Origin: Fulvia fulva | Taxonomy: Eukaryota; Ascomycota; Dothideomycetes; Mycosphaerellales; Mycosphaerellaceae | Reading direction: 5' to 3' | Assembly (NCBI RefSeq): GCF_020509005.1 | Contig: NC_063015.1 | Span: 186,001 to 250,000 of the forward strand | DNA: 64,000 nucleotides | In this document: positions 43,001-53,100 of the stretch, one piece after another | Layout of the letters: every line of letters starts with the position of its first letter | Position numbering within the stretch: position 1 is the first letter of the stretch | Program-made: the position numbers and the translations under genes | The notes under the pieces: model-generated | What the model was told of the DNA's origin: nothing | Databases searched by the model: none | What the model saw: only the letters and a program-made list of their open reading frames with translations

Positions 43001-46000
43001 TAGTAGGAGCTATAGTATAGAAGATGTACACACCTTAGCAAGGGACTACTAAGAAACCTATATAGAGTCACTAACAAGAAAGATCCTATTCCTGTTCCTT
43101 CTAAACACCAGAATTATAAGGTCTACTCCCTTATAAATATAAGGAAGTTCAAAGGACCTGCTATAGAGAGGAAAGGGGAGAGGCTGGCCCTCATCTCTAT
43201 TGACATCTATAGGCCTTTTTAGGGCGTAGTGTCTAGGCTAGGATACAAATATTAGCTTAAGATTGTAGACAACTTCTCTAGGAAGAAGTAGGTAATCCCT
43301 TTAAAGGCTAGGAGCGACGCTCCTACAGCCCTACGGGATTAGAAGGTCTAGGTAGAACGGTAGTCAAGGTACTTTCTGTCTACGATCCGTAGTAAGAGTA
43401 CAAAGGAAATTCTCGCCTTACTAAAAGAGTAGGAGAAGGAGTTTAGCACTTAGATAGACATAACTAATGCCTACAACTCTCTTCAAAGTAGACCTATAGA
43501 AAGGTCAATTCAAGCCTCTAAGAATATAGTCCGGGCTATACTAAAAGACTCTAGTATACTAGTTGAGTTCTAGCTAGAAGCTTTATAAGTATAGACTATA
43601 ATCGGAAACAGACTGCCTAATAGTCCGATTATTAATAGTATTACTCTTTTACTAGAAGAAGCCTTTACTAGCTAAGTACCGTTAGTCGACCATTTCCGCG
43701 TCTAGGGATATAAAGCTATAGTCTATATAGACCTAAGAGCCTAAGCTCAAGGCTTAAGGAGAGACAAGTTAATAAACCGAGGAAAAGAAGCCGTGTTTAC
43801 AGGCTACTTAGAAAATACTACAAACTAATAGCTGTTCTAGGATCCCGACATAAAAGCTATAAAAGCGTATAGTTACGTCGACTAGTTTAAGAATAAGAAG
43901 GGGGGAGATATAGATCTTAGTATCACCTTTACTAACTAGCCGAGTCGAGCGCTACAGCGTAATCCTATTAGGAGGAAGCCCTTTAGGGCGAAATTTTCCG
44001 ATAGGGGATTATTAGAGACACCGTTACGAAGGCTAGGAGAAAATATTAAGGCGGTTTTAATACTGTCGAAGGCCGATAACGGTAGATCTATACAGAACCT
44101 ACCTAAGTCATTAACACTATAGCAACTGCTTTTTATATAACTTCCCCCTCCCCTAAAGGACATTAGGGAATACTAGAAGTTTAGAGATTAGGGTACTCTA
44201 ATAAAAGAAAAAGAAGATGTCGTTTGGTTCGACCTATCCGAACACCTAGCGCTACCTTAGGTTATAGGTAACAAGAGGTTAAGGGGAGACGGAGATAATA
44301 ACTCTAAAGAGTATAAGGCTAAACACTATAAGGCTCTTATCGCCTAGATGTTCTATCTAGACCCTACAATAAGCTAGGTAGAGGAGATTCTAAACGACGT
44401 AGAAGAATATATATTTGCTATTATTAGGCAGGCTATAGCCTATTAGTAGGAAGTGCTAATCCTAAAGTCCTATAAGGTAGCTATAGGAGACCCCGAATAG
44501 GGACATATATAGAGAGAGGTAATCGAGAACGAACTTATTACCTTAGTAAGCAATAACACCTAGGAAGTAGTTATACCGCCAAAGGGTACGAATCTAATTA
44601 CTTCTAGGTAGGTCTTTAATATAAAAAGAATGATTAGTAGAGCTATTAAGAAGTTTAAGACAAGACTAGTTATAAGAGGGTTTTTATAGAAATATAGGGT
44701 TGACTTCGAAGAGACCTTTATACCTACTGTTAGACATAATACTCTCCGAGTATTTATAGTAGTAGTGTATAAGAGAGATCTCGAGATACACCTAGTAGAT
44801 ATAAATAATGCTTTTACCTAAAGTAGCCTTCTTAAAGACATCTATATAATCCCACCCCTAGGAGTTAAAGCACCTCTAAACATAGTGGTCAAGGTCCTAC
44901 GAAGCCTTTATAGGCTTAAGCAAGCAGCTAGAGACTAGAACAAGCTCTGTGTTACGAAGCTAGAGAAGATTAGATTTACCTAGTCCTAGGTAGATCTATA
45001 CCTACTTATCTATACGGATAGAGACCTTATAGTCCTTACCTATATAGATGATATACCTATTATAGCTCCAAAGCTGTTAGATGTTTAGTGGTTGAAGGCT
45101 AAGCTTAGAAAAGTGTTTAAGATTAAAGATCTTAGTAAACCTACAAAGATCCTTAGAATAAGGATTATAAGAGACAGGTCCTAAGGCACTTTAAAGCTTA
45201 ATTAAAGACACTATATCTACGCTAACTTAGCCAAGATGAACATAGCTAAAGAGATAGCTACGCTAACCTACTTACCTATAGAGAGCTACGAGCATTTAGT
45301 GCCTACGGTACCTATAGATAAGAGGTGTAACAAACAGGATTACTAGAGCTATAATAGTACCTAGATGTGGCTAATAACAATAATAAGGCTAGACTTAGTA
45401 TTCCCCCTTAGAAGAATTAGCTTATATGTTACTAATCCCTCGTAGTAGTATATAAAGGCTTTAAAGAAGCTCTCCCGATACCTACGGTCGTACCTAGACC
45501 TAGGTCTTATATATAGAAAGGGAGGGGGCAATCTCTAGGGATACTCGGACTCTAACTACGCTATAGACAAAGTAGATAGAGTCTCAATTCTAGGATACGT
45601 GTAGTTCCTTTATAGATCACCTATATCCTAGATAAGTAGGAAGTAGAAGTCTATTACAATATTAACAATAGAAGCTAAGTTTATAGCTATAAATATAGCC
45701 GTAAAGTAGTTACAATTTCTTACTACTGTCCTTAGGGAAATAGGGTGCCTAGAACTAGTAGGAAAGAGCTCTTTCTAGCCGAGTATAAGGGTAAGTAAGG
45801 GCACTATTAACGAGCTAAGGCTAGTCAAGCTTATAGGTAACAACTAAGCCGCTTTAATACTTATTAAAGATGCCTATATATATAAAAGGTCAAAGCATAT
45901 TAATGTTATATATAACTATGTTAGACATCTCTAGTAGTAGAAGAAGATTATAGTGGACTACTACTATATAAAGGACATAGCTACTAATAGGTTAATAAAG

Positions 46001-46080
46001 CCCCTTAATAGCTAGTAGTTCTAAAACTTTATAAGGTAGCTCTAGCTTACGTAAAGGGATTGTAGGAGACTATGTGGCCT
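43001..46080 (+). pseudogene. copia-3 pol: integrase, reverse transcriptase, RNase H
   Basis: Integrase core LISIDIYRPF.GVVSRLGYKY and VDNFSRKK.VIPLKA at about 43190-43320. RT: KRMISRAIKKFKTRLVIRGF at about 44625-44690, VDINNAFT, LRSLYRLKQAARD, active site YIDD at 45041-45052. RNase H: SILGYV.FLYRSPIS and KSITILTIEAKFIAINIAVK at about 45590-45720, closing IKDIATNRLIKPL at about 45970-46010. Same general type as the minus-strand copia at 24286-25326. Inactive through RIP stops. Confidence 0.83.
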
Positions 46081-46086
46081 AAGTAG

Positions 46087-46091
46087 GAGTG
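46087..46091. repeat. gypsy-2 TSD, left (GAGTG)
   Basis: Repeated at 52229-52233, where its TG is also the first two bases of the copia-3 3' LTR. Confidence 0.88.
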
Positions 46092-46534
46092 TGTTATAGT
46101 CTCCCTATAGAGTGTATAGAAGGTAGGGACAGAAGAGCCTTAGAGCGCTTAGAAGTCGTTAAGAAGTGACAGTCTAGCTTAGTGTGTGAACGCTAAGAAT
46201 CACATGCCCCGCAACATTCACTACGGGACCTAGCCCTCTAAATTCACCCCTCTACTAAACCTTGAAGCACGTGGAAGACTCGGAACGTAGGGCAGGTTGG
46301 AATAAGGTTTTGAGCAAAGCTGCTAAGCGCGGCTTCGCACGGGTTAGCCCTGTTAATGCGGGGACACGCACTCGCGAGGGTCGCGTATAAATATCTGGCC
46401 TTCCCTAGGCCTCTCTTGCTTTCTTCGTCTTTTGTTTTATGTAGCAATCATACTATACCCTTTTGTATCTGCACTTCGTACCTACATTCTCGCTTTTACC
46501 CTTACATCTTATAGGCTAGGCTCTCGCCCTAACA
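46092..46534 (+). repeat. gypsy-2 5' LTR
   Basis: TGTTATAGTCTCC to CCCTAACA. Contains TATAAATA at about 46385. Lacks the 75-bp block found in gypsy-1 LTRs. Confidence 0.92.
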
Positions 46535-46564
46535 TCACAAAAGACTAACAAACCGTCAACCACT

Positions 46565-47788
46565 CGAGTCATCCTTATAGGTGACCACGCTACCGATAGA
46601 GGTGTTAACCTCGACAACCAAGACACTCTATTCCACTTTAGTGAGTAGACTGACATCCCCTTCTCGAACGCCGCTACCTTCGGTGTCTAGGCAAACGCTA
46701 ACCCCGACACCGCCTACGCTCTTATTAACCGCACCGTCTCCTCTTTCCGCGAGACCGCCTAGTAGGTCGAGCAAGCAAACAACCAAGCAACATACCTTCA
46801 AGGTATTATAAACACCTTCTAGAACCTCGCCCCGTACGCCGACGACAACCGCCGCTAGCACTTCTCTAAGAAGGTCAACGACCTAGACGAGTTCGACGGT
46901 AACAAGAGCAAGTTTGAGGCATTTAAGACACAGCTTACTATTAAGCTGTTGGCTACTGCCGACCACTTTCCGTAAGAGAAGGACAAAGTTACGTACGTCT
47001 TCTCCCTCCTTCGGGGAGACGCCGCGGCTTAGGTATAACACTATATTAACAACGCTACGTAGACTATCGGCTGCCCGGACGTCCTTACCTTAATGTAGGA
47101 CCTCCGTACTGCCTTTGGTGATCTAGACCGTAGAGCCACCGCCTAGAACGCTATCTATAACCTCCTCTAGAAGAACAAGAGCTTCGCCGAGTACCTCGCG
47201 GCCTTTAACCGCGACATCGGGTTTACCGGCTATAACGAAGAGACTAAGAAGAGCACTCTCCGCCGTGGTTTGTTAGCAGAGCTTCTTCGAGCCCTCGAGG
47301 ACAAGGACGTTAGTGCTATAAGCTTCCGTAAGCTCGTCGAGACCTACTAGCGCCTCGACTCTAATATAAAACATACCGCCTCTCTCCTCGCTTCCCGTTC
47401 TTAAGGTCGTCAGCCTCGTAGTCCCGGAAGCCACTTCGCTACTCTACTAGGCGCCGCCGCTCCTACGGCTCTCCCTCCCGTCTCTATAGGTAACGCTATA
47501 GATCTTAGCGCTAGTGCCGCCGTCCCTCGAGTCTAGGGCCTCGTTAACGGTAAGCTTACTCCCGAAGAGAAGCTTCGCCGTCGCTAGGCCGGACTCTGCA
47601 CCTACTGCGGCGGTCCAGGCCACATCGTAGCTAACTGTCCGTAGCTCGCTACCCGTAACGCCCGTAACCCGGTTCGCGGCGCTGTCGGCGCTATCGAGCC
47701 TGCTCCTGCTGCTCCCGCTAAGCAGGAAAAAGCCTAGGTCTTCCTTATCGACGCGATGAAGACTAAGAATAACGTTTACCGAAAGTGA
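46565..47788 (+). pseudogene. gypsy-2 gag
   Basis: Capsid-like region (VNDLDEFDGNKSKFEAFKT, VTYVFSLLRGDAAA, KNKSFAEYLAAFNRDIGF, LLAELLRALEDKDV) and a CCHC nucleocapsid knuckle CTYCGGPGHIVANC at about 47600-47641. No in-frame ATG near the start survives. About a dozen TAG/TAA codons, mostly expected Gln/Trp. The frame ends at TGA 47786-47788; pol follows in the -1 frame. The first post-LTR bases (TCACAAAAGAC) should hold the primer site, which I could not assign to a tRNA. Confidence 0.87.
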
Positions 47789-47789
47789 A

Positions 47790-50700
47790 GAGAGGAAAGA
47801 AGTTGAGGATCAATACAGTATAGCTAGACCTATACGACGAGACGGGCAAGGACTACGCTTATAAACCGTTCGTCACGAATATAAATATCGGCTCAAAGAA
47901 ACTCTCTTCTTCTAATCTCACTCTTATAGACACTAGCGCACTAGGCGAGTCTTTTATAGACTATAAACTCGCGACCTCTCTCAACCTCGAACCCTAGGAA
48001 CTTAAGTACCCTCGCACCCTTGAACTCTTTGACGGCACGGAGACTACCACTAGTAAGATTACTCATGTTGTACACACGTCAATCACCCTCGGAGGCAAGC
48101 GTATGTCGATTACTAGCTTCCTTACGTCCCTACCGTATCAGAAGTTTATCCTCGGCCTCCCCTAGTTTAGACGATACCGACCTATTATCGACTAGACTTC
48201 CCTTACTATTAGCTTCCCTCTAGAAGTTCCTCCGGCACCTCCGCCTTCTCCGCCGCCTTAGCGCGGTCCTAAGTATACTAAGATCTTCTAGGTAAACGCC
48301 GCTACCTTCACTACTACTGCTAAGTAGCCCAAAGCTCAAGTCTTCGCCGCCTCTCTCCGCGATATCGACATCGCCCTCGAGAAGCTCGATAAGAAGCGTA
48401 CACCTACCGACCCTACTACGAAGGTCCCTCCTTAGGCACACCACATCCTCTACGTATTCGATACTAAAGCCGTAGACGAGCTGCCTCCTTATCGCCCTCA
48501 CGACTATAAGATTAAGCTAGAAGAAGGTGTAGAGATACCGTTCGGACCGTTATATTCTATATCCCGAGAAGAGCTTATCGTCCTTAAGAGATACCTCGAA
48601 GAGAACCTAAAGAAGGGGTTTATTCGAGCGAGCCGTTCTAGCGCTAGCAGTCCCGTCATGTTCGTTAAGAAGCCCGGCGGTAGTCTACGCTTCTACGTAG
48701 ACTACCGAGGCTTAAACGCTGTTATAAAGAAGAACCGCTACCTAATACCGTTGATTCAGGAGACGCTCGAGCGCCTCTCTAAGGCCAAGTACTTCACTAA
48801 GCTCGATGTCATCGCTACGTTTAACAAGTTACGAATGGCAGAAGGACACGAGTATCTCATAGCCTTCCGTACTCGCTACGGGCTGTTCGAGTCGCTCGTT
48901 ATGCCCTTCGGCGTTTGTAACGGGCCTAGTACCTTCTAGAACTTCATTAACGACATCCTTTAGGAGTTCCTCGATTAGTTCTGTACTGCCTACATCGACG
49001 ACATCCTAGTCTATAGCGAGACTAAGGAGGAGCACCGCGAGCACGTCTATAAGGTCCTTTAGAAGCTCGTAGACGCCGGCTTGTAGCTCGATATCGACAA
49101 GTGCGAGTTTAAGAAGACCGAAGTCAAGTTCCTTAGTTTGATCATTACCGTAGACGGCATTAAGATGGACTAAGAGAAGATCGACGCTATCGTCGAATAG
49201 GATGCTCCTACGAACGTCAAAGAGGTCTAGGGTTTCCTAGGCTTTGCCAACTTCTACCGCCGCTTTATCTACGCATTTTCGGGCGTAGTACGCCCTTTGA
49301 CGAAGCTTACGCGTAAGGGTGAGAAGTTCGCCTGGACCGACGAATGCCAGGAGGCTTTTGACTTGCTTAAAGCGAAGTTTGTTAAGAACCCGCTTCTATA
49401 GCACTTCGATTTCGAACTGGAGACCCGTATAGAGACCGACGTATCCGACGGCGTAGTAGGCGGTGTCCTGCTATAACGCCGCTCGCCTAAATCCCCCTAG
49501 TTACCTATCGCCTTCCTCTCTAAGAAGTTGACCGCTACGGAGTGTAACTACGAGATCTACGACAAGGAGCTTCTCGCTATCGTCAAAGCTTTCGAAGAGT
49601 GGCGCCCCGAGCTCGAAGGCTCTGCTATGCCTATCTAAGTAAGCTCCGACTATAAGAACCTCGTCTACTTTATAAAGAGCAAGCTACTCAATCGTCGCTA
49701 GGCCCGCTAGAGCGAGTTCCTCTCCCGGTTCAACTTCGTAATCTCGTACACGCCCGGTAAGGCCAACTCGATGGCCGACGCCCTTACCCGCCGCCCTAGA
49801 GACTCTCCAGTTGATCGAAGAGGGGGCCGGCAAATCGCAGGGCAACAAGTCATTAAAGAGCATAACCTCTCTTCCGAGCTTCGAGAGTACCTATCGAACG
49901 GCTAGCCTACGCTCGCCGCTTCCTTTGCTACTCTCGTGCTCGCTCCTGCCTACCTTGACGAGAGTGACGATGAATCCGAGCCTAAAGAATACGCCTCGGA
50001 CGCTGAGGACTTGAACGACGATAAAGAGGGCTTAGTAACGACCGACGGCTTATCCGAATTAGACTTTGAGGGGTTTGATAATAAGGAGCAGCCCGAAGGC
50101 ATTATGGCACGAGTACGAATAGCGTACGATGCCGACATAGACGCCTAAGAGTTAGTTCAGGCCCTTGGATCTGGCGCGAGGACATTCCCGGGCTTCTCGC
50201 TGTCCGAGTGCGAGCTCTAGGAAGGTGTCGTCTACTTCCGTAAGAAGCTTTACGTACCGTAGCCCGAAGGCTCTAATATCCGAGCTGAGATTCTTCAAAT
50301 CATCCACGACTCCGCCTCTAGGGGTCACCTAGGCGTAGCTAAGACCCACAAGCTCCTCGCTAGGTATTACTAGTAGCCGCATTCCTAGAAGGACGTCCGC
50401 CGCTACGTGCTGAACTGCGCTACTTGCCGAAGAGCTAAAGCTAACCGCCACCGTCCCTACGGTCTCTTACACCCTCTCCCGGCTCCTGATCGTCCGTAGA
50501 AGCACATCACTATAGACTTTATCACCGATATTCCTCACGGCAAGACCTTTAGCGGCGTGAAAGCAAAGGCCCTTCTAGTGATCGTGGACCGTCACTCTAA
50601 GGACCGGTACATAATCCCGTGCTAGAGCATGACCGTAAAGGAGACTACTCGCTTGTTCTACGAATTCGTCTGGCGCTTTCAAGGCCTCCCGGATAGCATC

Positions 50701-51785
50701 ACCTCTAACAGAGGCACCCAGTTCATCTCGCACTTCTACAAGCGTCTGTGTGCTATCCTGGGTATCAAGCATAACCTCTCGACTAGTTTTTAGCTACAGA
50801 CCGACGGCCAGACCGAAATTACGAACGCTATCCTCGAGTAGGTCCTTCGTTACTTCGTCGACTACCACTAGAAGGATTGGCCTTAGCATATCCCTACGGT
50901 GGAGTTCGCTACTCGTAACTAGGACTCGGAGACTACTAGCTACTCTCCCTTCTATACTACGAGAGGTTACCACCCTCGTATAGGTATAGAACTAGAAGAA
51001 CCTCTCCCGCCTACCGAAGACGCAAACGAGTAAGTAGTAGACAAGTTCGCTACTATGCTCTTACAGATCTATAAAGAAGTTCACGACGAGATAGTGTACG
51101 CACAAGCAATCTACGAGGATCAAGCCAATCGTCGTCGCTAGCTAGCTCCCGACTACTAAGTAGGCGATATAGTCTACCTCAACTCTAAGAATATCAAGAC
51201 GGACCGCCCCTCTAAGAAGCTAAACTAGAAGAACCTAGGTCCTTTTAAGATCACCGAGCGTATTAGTTCACACGCCTACCGTCTAGCTCTTCCTACGAAC
51301 ATAAAGATCTACGACGTCTTCCATCCCGTACGCCTTCGGCCGTCGGCTAAGGACCTATTCCCGAACCAAAACTAAGACATACTAGGTCCTCCCGATGAAG
51401 TAGAAGTCGACGAGCCTATTAACCTACCTTCTGACGACTATGCCGTCCGTAAGATCCGGGGAATCCGCGTAGAGCCTAACGACGTTAAAGGACTACCGCC
51501 GATCAAGTATAAAGTCGAATAGCAAGGTTGCCCTAAGTAGGATACCTTATAGAAACCTATCTAACATATTATCTTTAATCGTCAAGCAATCGAAGAATAC
51601 TACGCCCGCGTAGACGGCCTAGAAGTCAATATCGGCAGGCTCTTTGAATCTAAGCTCTTCGACGGGGCTTACTAATAGTGTATCGACTATAACATTAGGC
51701 CTAGGCCTAGTACTAAAGCTGAACATCCTCGATATGTGGAACTACTACGGCTTCGTAGGAACTCAGCTTTGTTCGGGGGGGCTAC
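47790..51785 (+). pseudogene. gypsy-2 pol: protease, RT, RNase H, integrase, chromodomain-like end
   Basis: Protease SSNLTLIDTSALGESF at about 47907-47954. RT from 48570 ([36 protein letters not shown]; active site AYIDDILVYS at 48988-49017), [13 protein letters not shown]. RNase H ([35 protein letters not shown] at about 49420-49590). Integrase zinc finger HDSASRGHLGVAKTHKL..LNCATCRRAK at about 50306-50440; core TIDFITDI at about 50512, second acidic position Asn in TSNRGTQF at 50701-50724, YSPFYTTRGYHPR at about 50941-50980. C-terminal FKITERISSHAYRLALP and a chromodomain-like VEQQGCPKQDTL. Two open blocks survive (48658-48939, 49936-50148). Inactive. Confidence 0.9.
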
Positions 51786-52228
51786 TGTTATGGTCTCCCT
51801 ACAGAGTGTACAGAAGGTAGGGACAGAAGAGCCTTAGAGCGCTTAGAAGTCGTTAAGAAGTAACAGTCTAGCTTAGTGTGTAAACGCTAAGAATTATATA
51901 CCCCGTAACATTCACTACGGGACCCAGCCCTCCAAATTCACCCCTCTACTAAACCTTGAAGCACGTAGAAGACTCGGAACGTAGGGCAGGTTAGAATAAG
52001 GTTTTGAGCAAAGCTACTAAGCGCGGCTTCGCACGGGTTAGCCCTGTTAATGCGGGGACACGCACTCGCGAGGGTCGCGTATAAATATCTAGCCTTCCCT
52101 AGGCCTCTCTTGCTTTCTTCGTCTTTTGTTTTGTGTAGCAATCATACTATACCCTTTTATATCTACACTTCGTACCTATATTCTCGCTTTCACCCTTACA
52201 TCTTATAGGCCAGGCTCTCGCCCTAACA
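51786..52228 (+). repeat. gypsy-2 3' LTR
   Basis: 443 bp, TGTTATGGTCTCC to CCCTAACA, after a G-rich polypurine run; differs from the 5' LTR almost only by C/T and G/A changes. Confidence 0.92.
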
Positions 52229-52231
52229 GAG

Positions 52232-52465
52232 TGTTAAGAACATATAGGCCGTAGGACAAGTATATAGGTGTAGGTGTGTTATATAACTAGATCACGTGAC
52301 TAGGGTTTACTAGCCTATAGGCTAGCAAACATCCGGACACCTAGTATCTACCTACACTAACACCGGCGATACTGTATATAGATATACGCTATCCTATTAG
52401 GTCCTTCTTCGTCTTTCGTACAATCCGCCGTCTTGTACTACTAAGTAACTCGTACCTATTTAATA
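52232..52465 (+). repeat. copia-3 3' LTR
   Basis: 234 bp starting TGTTAAGAACATATAGG, ending TATTTAATA, followed by the TSD ACTAA (52466-52470). Confidence 0.9.
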
Positions 52466-52698
52466 ACTAAGATCAATTAAGACACGAGTCTGACTTATAT
52501 GTTCTAGCCGGAGCCACCGAATATGTCGTCGTCGTCGTCATTATTACTAGTAGTATATTAGATCAACGCCGAATATACTATAGGGAAGGCGCCTATAACT
52601 AGATAAGGTCTAGGTAATAAGAGAATAAAGTAAAGTACGGTTATACGGACATAGCTCTTAACTCTCCTTTGCCTACCTATGCTACTTGATTTGTTGCT

Positions 52699-52755
52699 CC
52701 TATATCGCTTTAACCTGCTCTGTAAGAACAGGTGAGTAGGTTAAAGCGATATAGG
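52699..52755. repeat. 22-bp inverted repeat with 13-bp loop
   Basis: Arms 52699-52720 and 52734-52755 pair with one mismatch (CCTATATCGCTTTAACCTGC and its complement). Function unknown; could be the core of a small foldback element. Confidence 0.75.
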
Positions 52756-52809
52756 ATATAGGAAGCTCTACCTAGCTATAGTACTTCATTTGTGTCGTTA
52801 GCGATAATA

Positions 52810-52915
52810 GTCCCTATGGCAGTAACATGGATACCGTGCAAGTCCCTGTCGGAGTAAGAAATACATAATGGTCCCTGTCGTAGTAATTCTTGACATAATT
52901 GTCCCTGTCGGAGTA
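52810..52915. repeat. About 30-bp minisatellite, four units
   Basis: GTCCCTGTCGGAGTA or close variants start at 52810 (degenerate), 52842, 52871 and 52901, giving periods of 32, 29 and 30 bp. Confidence 0.75.
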
Positions 52916-52917
52916 AT

Positions 52918-53100
52918 TCACCGCCTCAACAAGAGGTCCGCAAACTCGGGGCTATGGGCGACTATGATCTTCTGCAGAGCCTGAGCGTGGCGGACTCCGC
53001 GCTTCTTGTCGCGCCGGCAACGAGCGCGCGATCTCCCCATGGCTGTCCAGAGATATTGGTGCGGGCTATCTGGAGAAGAGTCAAGTAGTGGAAGTGGCAT
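52918..53100 (-). CDS. Small hypothetical ORF (60 aa)
   Basis: Open frame MPLPLLDSSPDSPHQYLW... with an Arg/Lys-rich middle and a hydrophobic C-terminus. No recognisable domain, no clear intron or neighbour support. It lies just beyond the minisatellite. May be the remains of a longer host gene or a chance frame. Confidence 0.2.
   Translation of the reverse strand: MPLPLLDSSPDSPHQYLWTAMGRSRARCRRDKKRGVRHAQALQKIIVAHSPEFADLLLRR

Larger units (their letters stand above)
46092..52228 (+). mobile_element. gypsy-2: complete Ty3/gypsy LTR retrotransposon, lightly RIPed
   Basis: 6,137 bp, two 443-bp LTRs (46092-46534, 51786-52228), gag, pol, polypurine tract (GGGGGGG at about 51774-51780), TSD GAGTG. 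Much less mutated than gypsy-1: many Cys, Met and Gln codons survive. Still inactive, with numerous TAG codons. Youngest large insertion of the right-hand block, since it lies inside copia-3. Confidence 0.94.
40788..52465 (+). mobile_element. copia-3: complete Ty1/copia element, RIPed, with gypsy-2 inserted at its 3' LTR border
   Basis: 5' LTR 40788-41021, gag-pol 41080-46080, gypsy-2 insertion 46092-52228, 3' LTR 52232-52465, flanked by ACTAA at 40783-40787 and 52466-52470. Without gypsy-2 about 5.5 kb. The two 234-bp LTRs differ mainly by C/T and G/A changes. Coding frames are interrupted by TAG/TAA. Confidence 0.92.

Noticed and set aside
1..52470. Centromere or Starship giant element
   Set aside because: The block is fully explained by individually bounded transposons with their own TSDs; no DUF3435 captain-type recombinase or other cargo genes were seen, and nothing specific to centromeres.
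52810..52915. CRISPR-like regular repeats
   Set aside because: Only four imperfect 15-bp units in a eukaryotic genome with no cas genes; a minisatellite.
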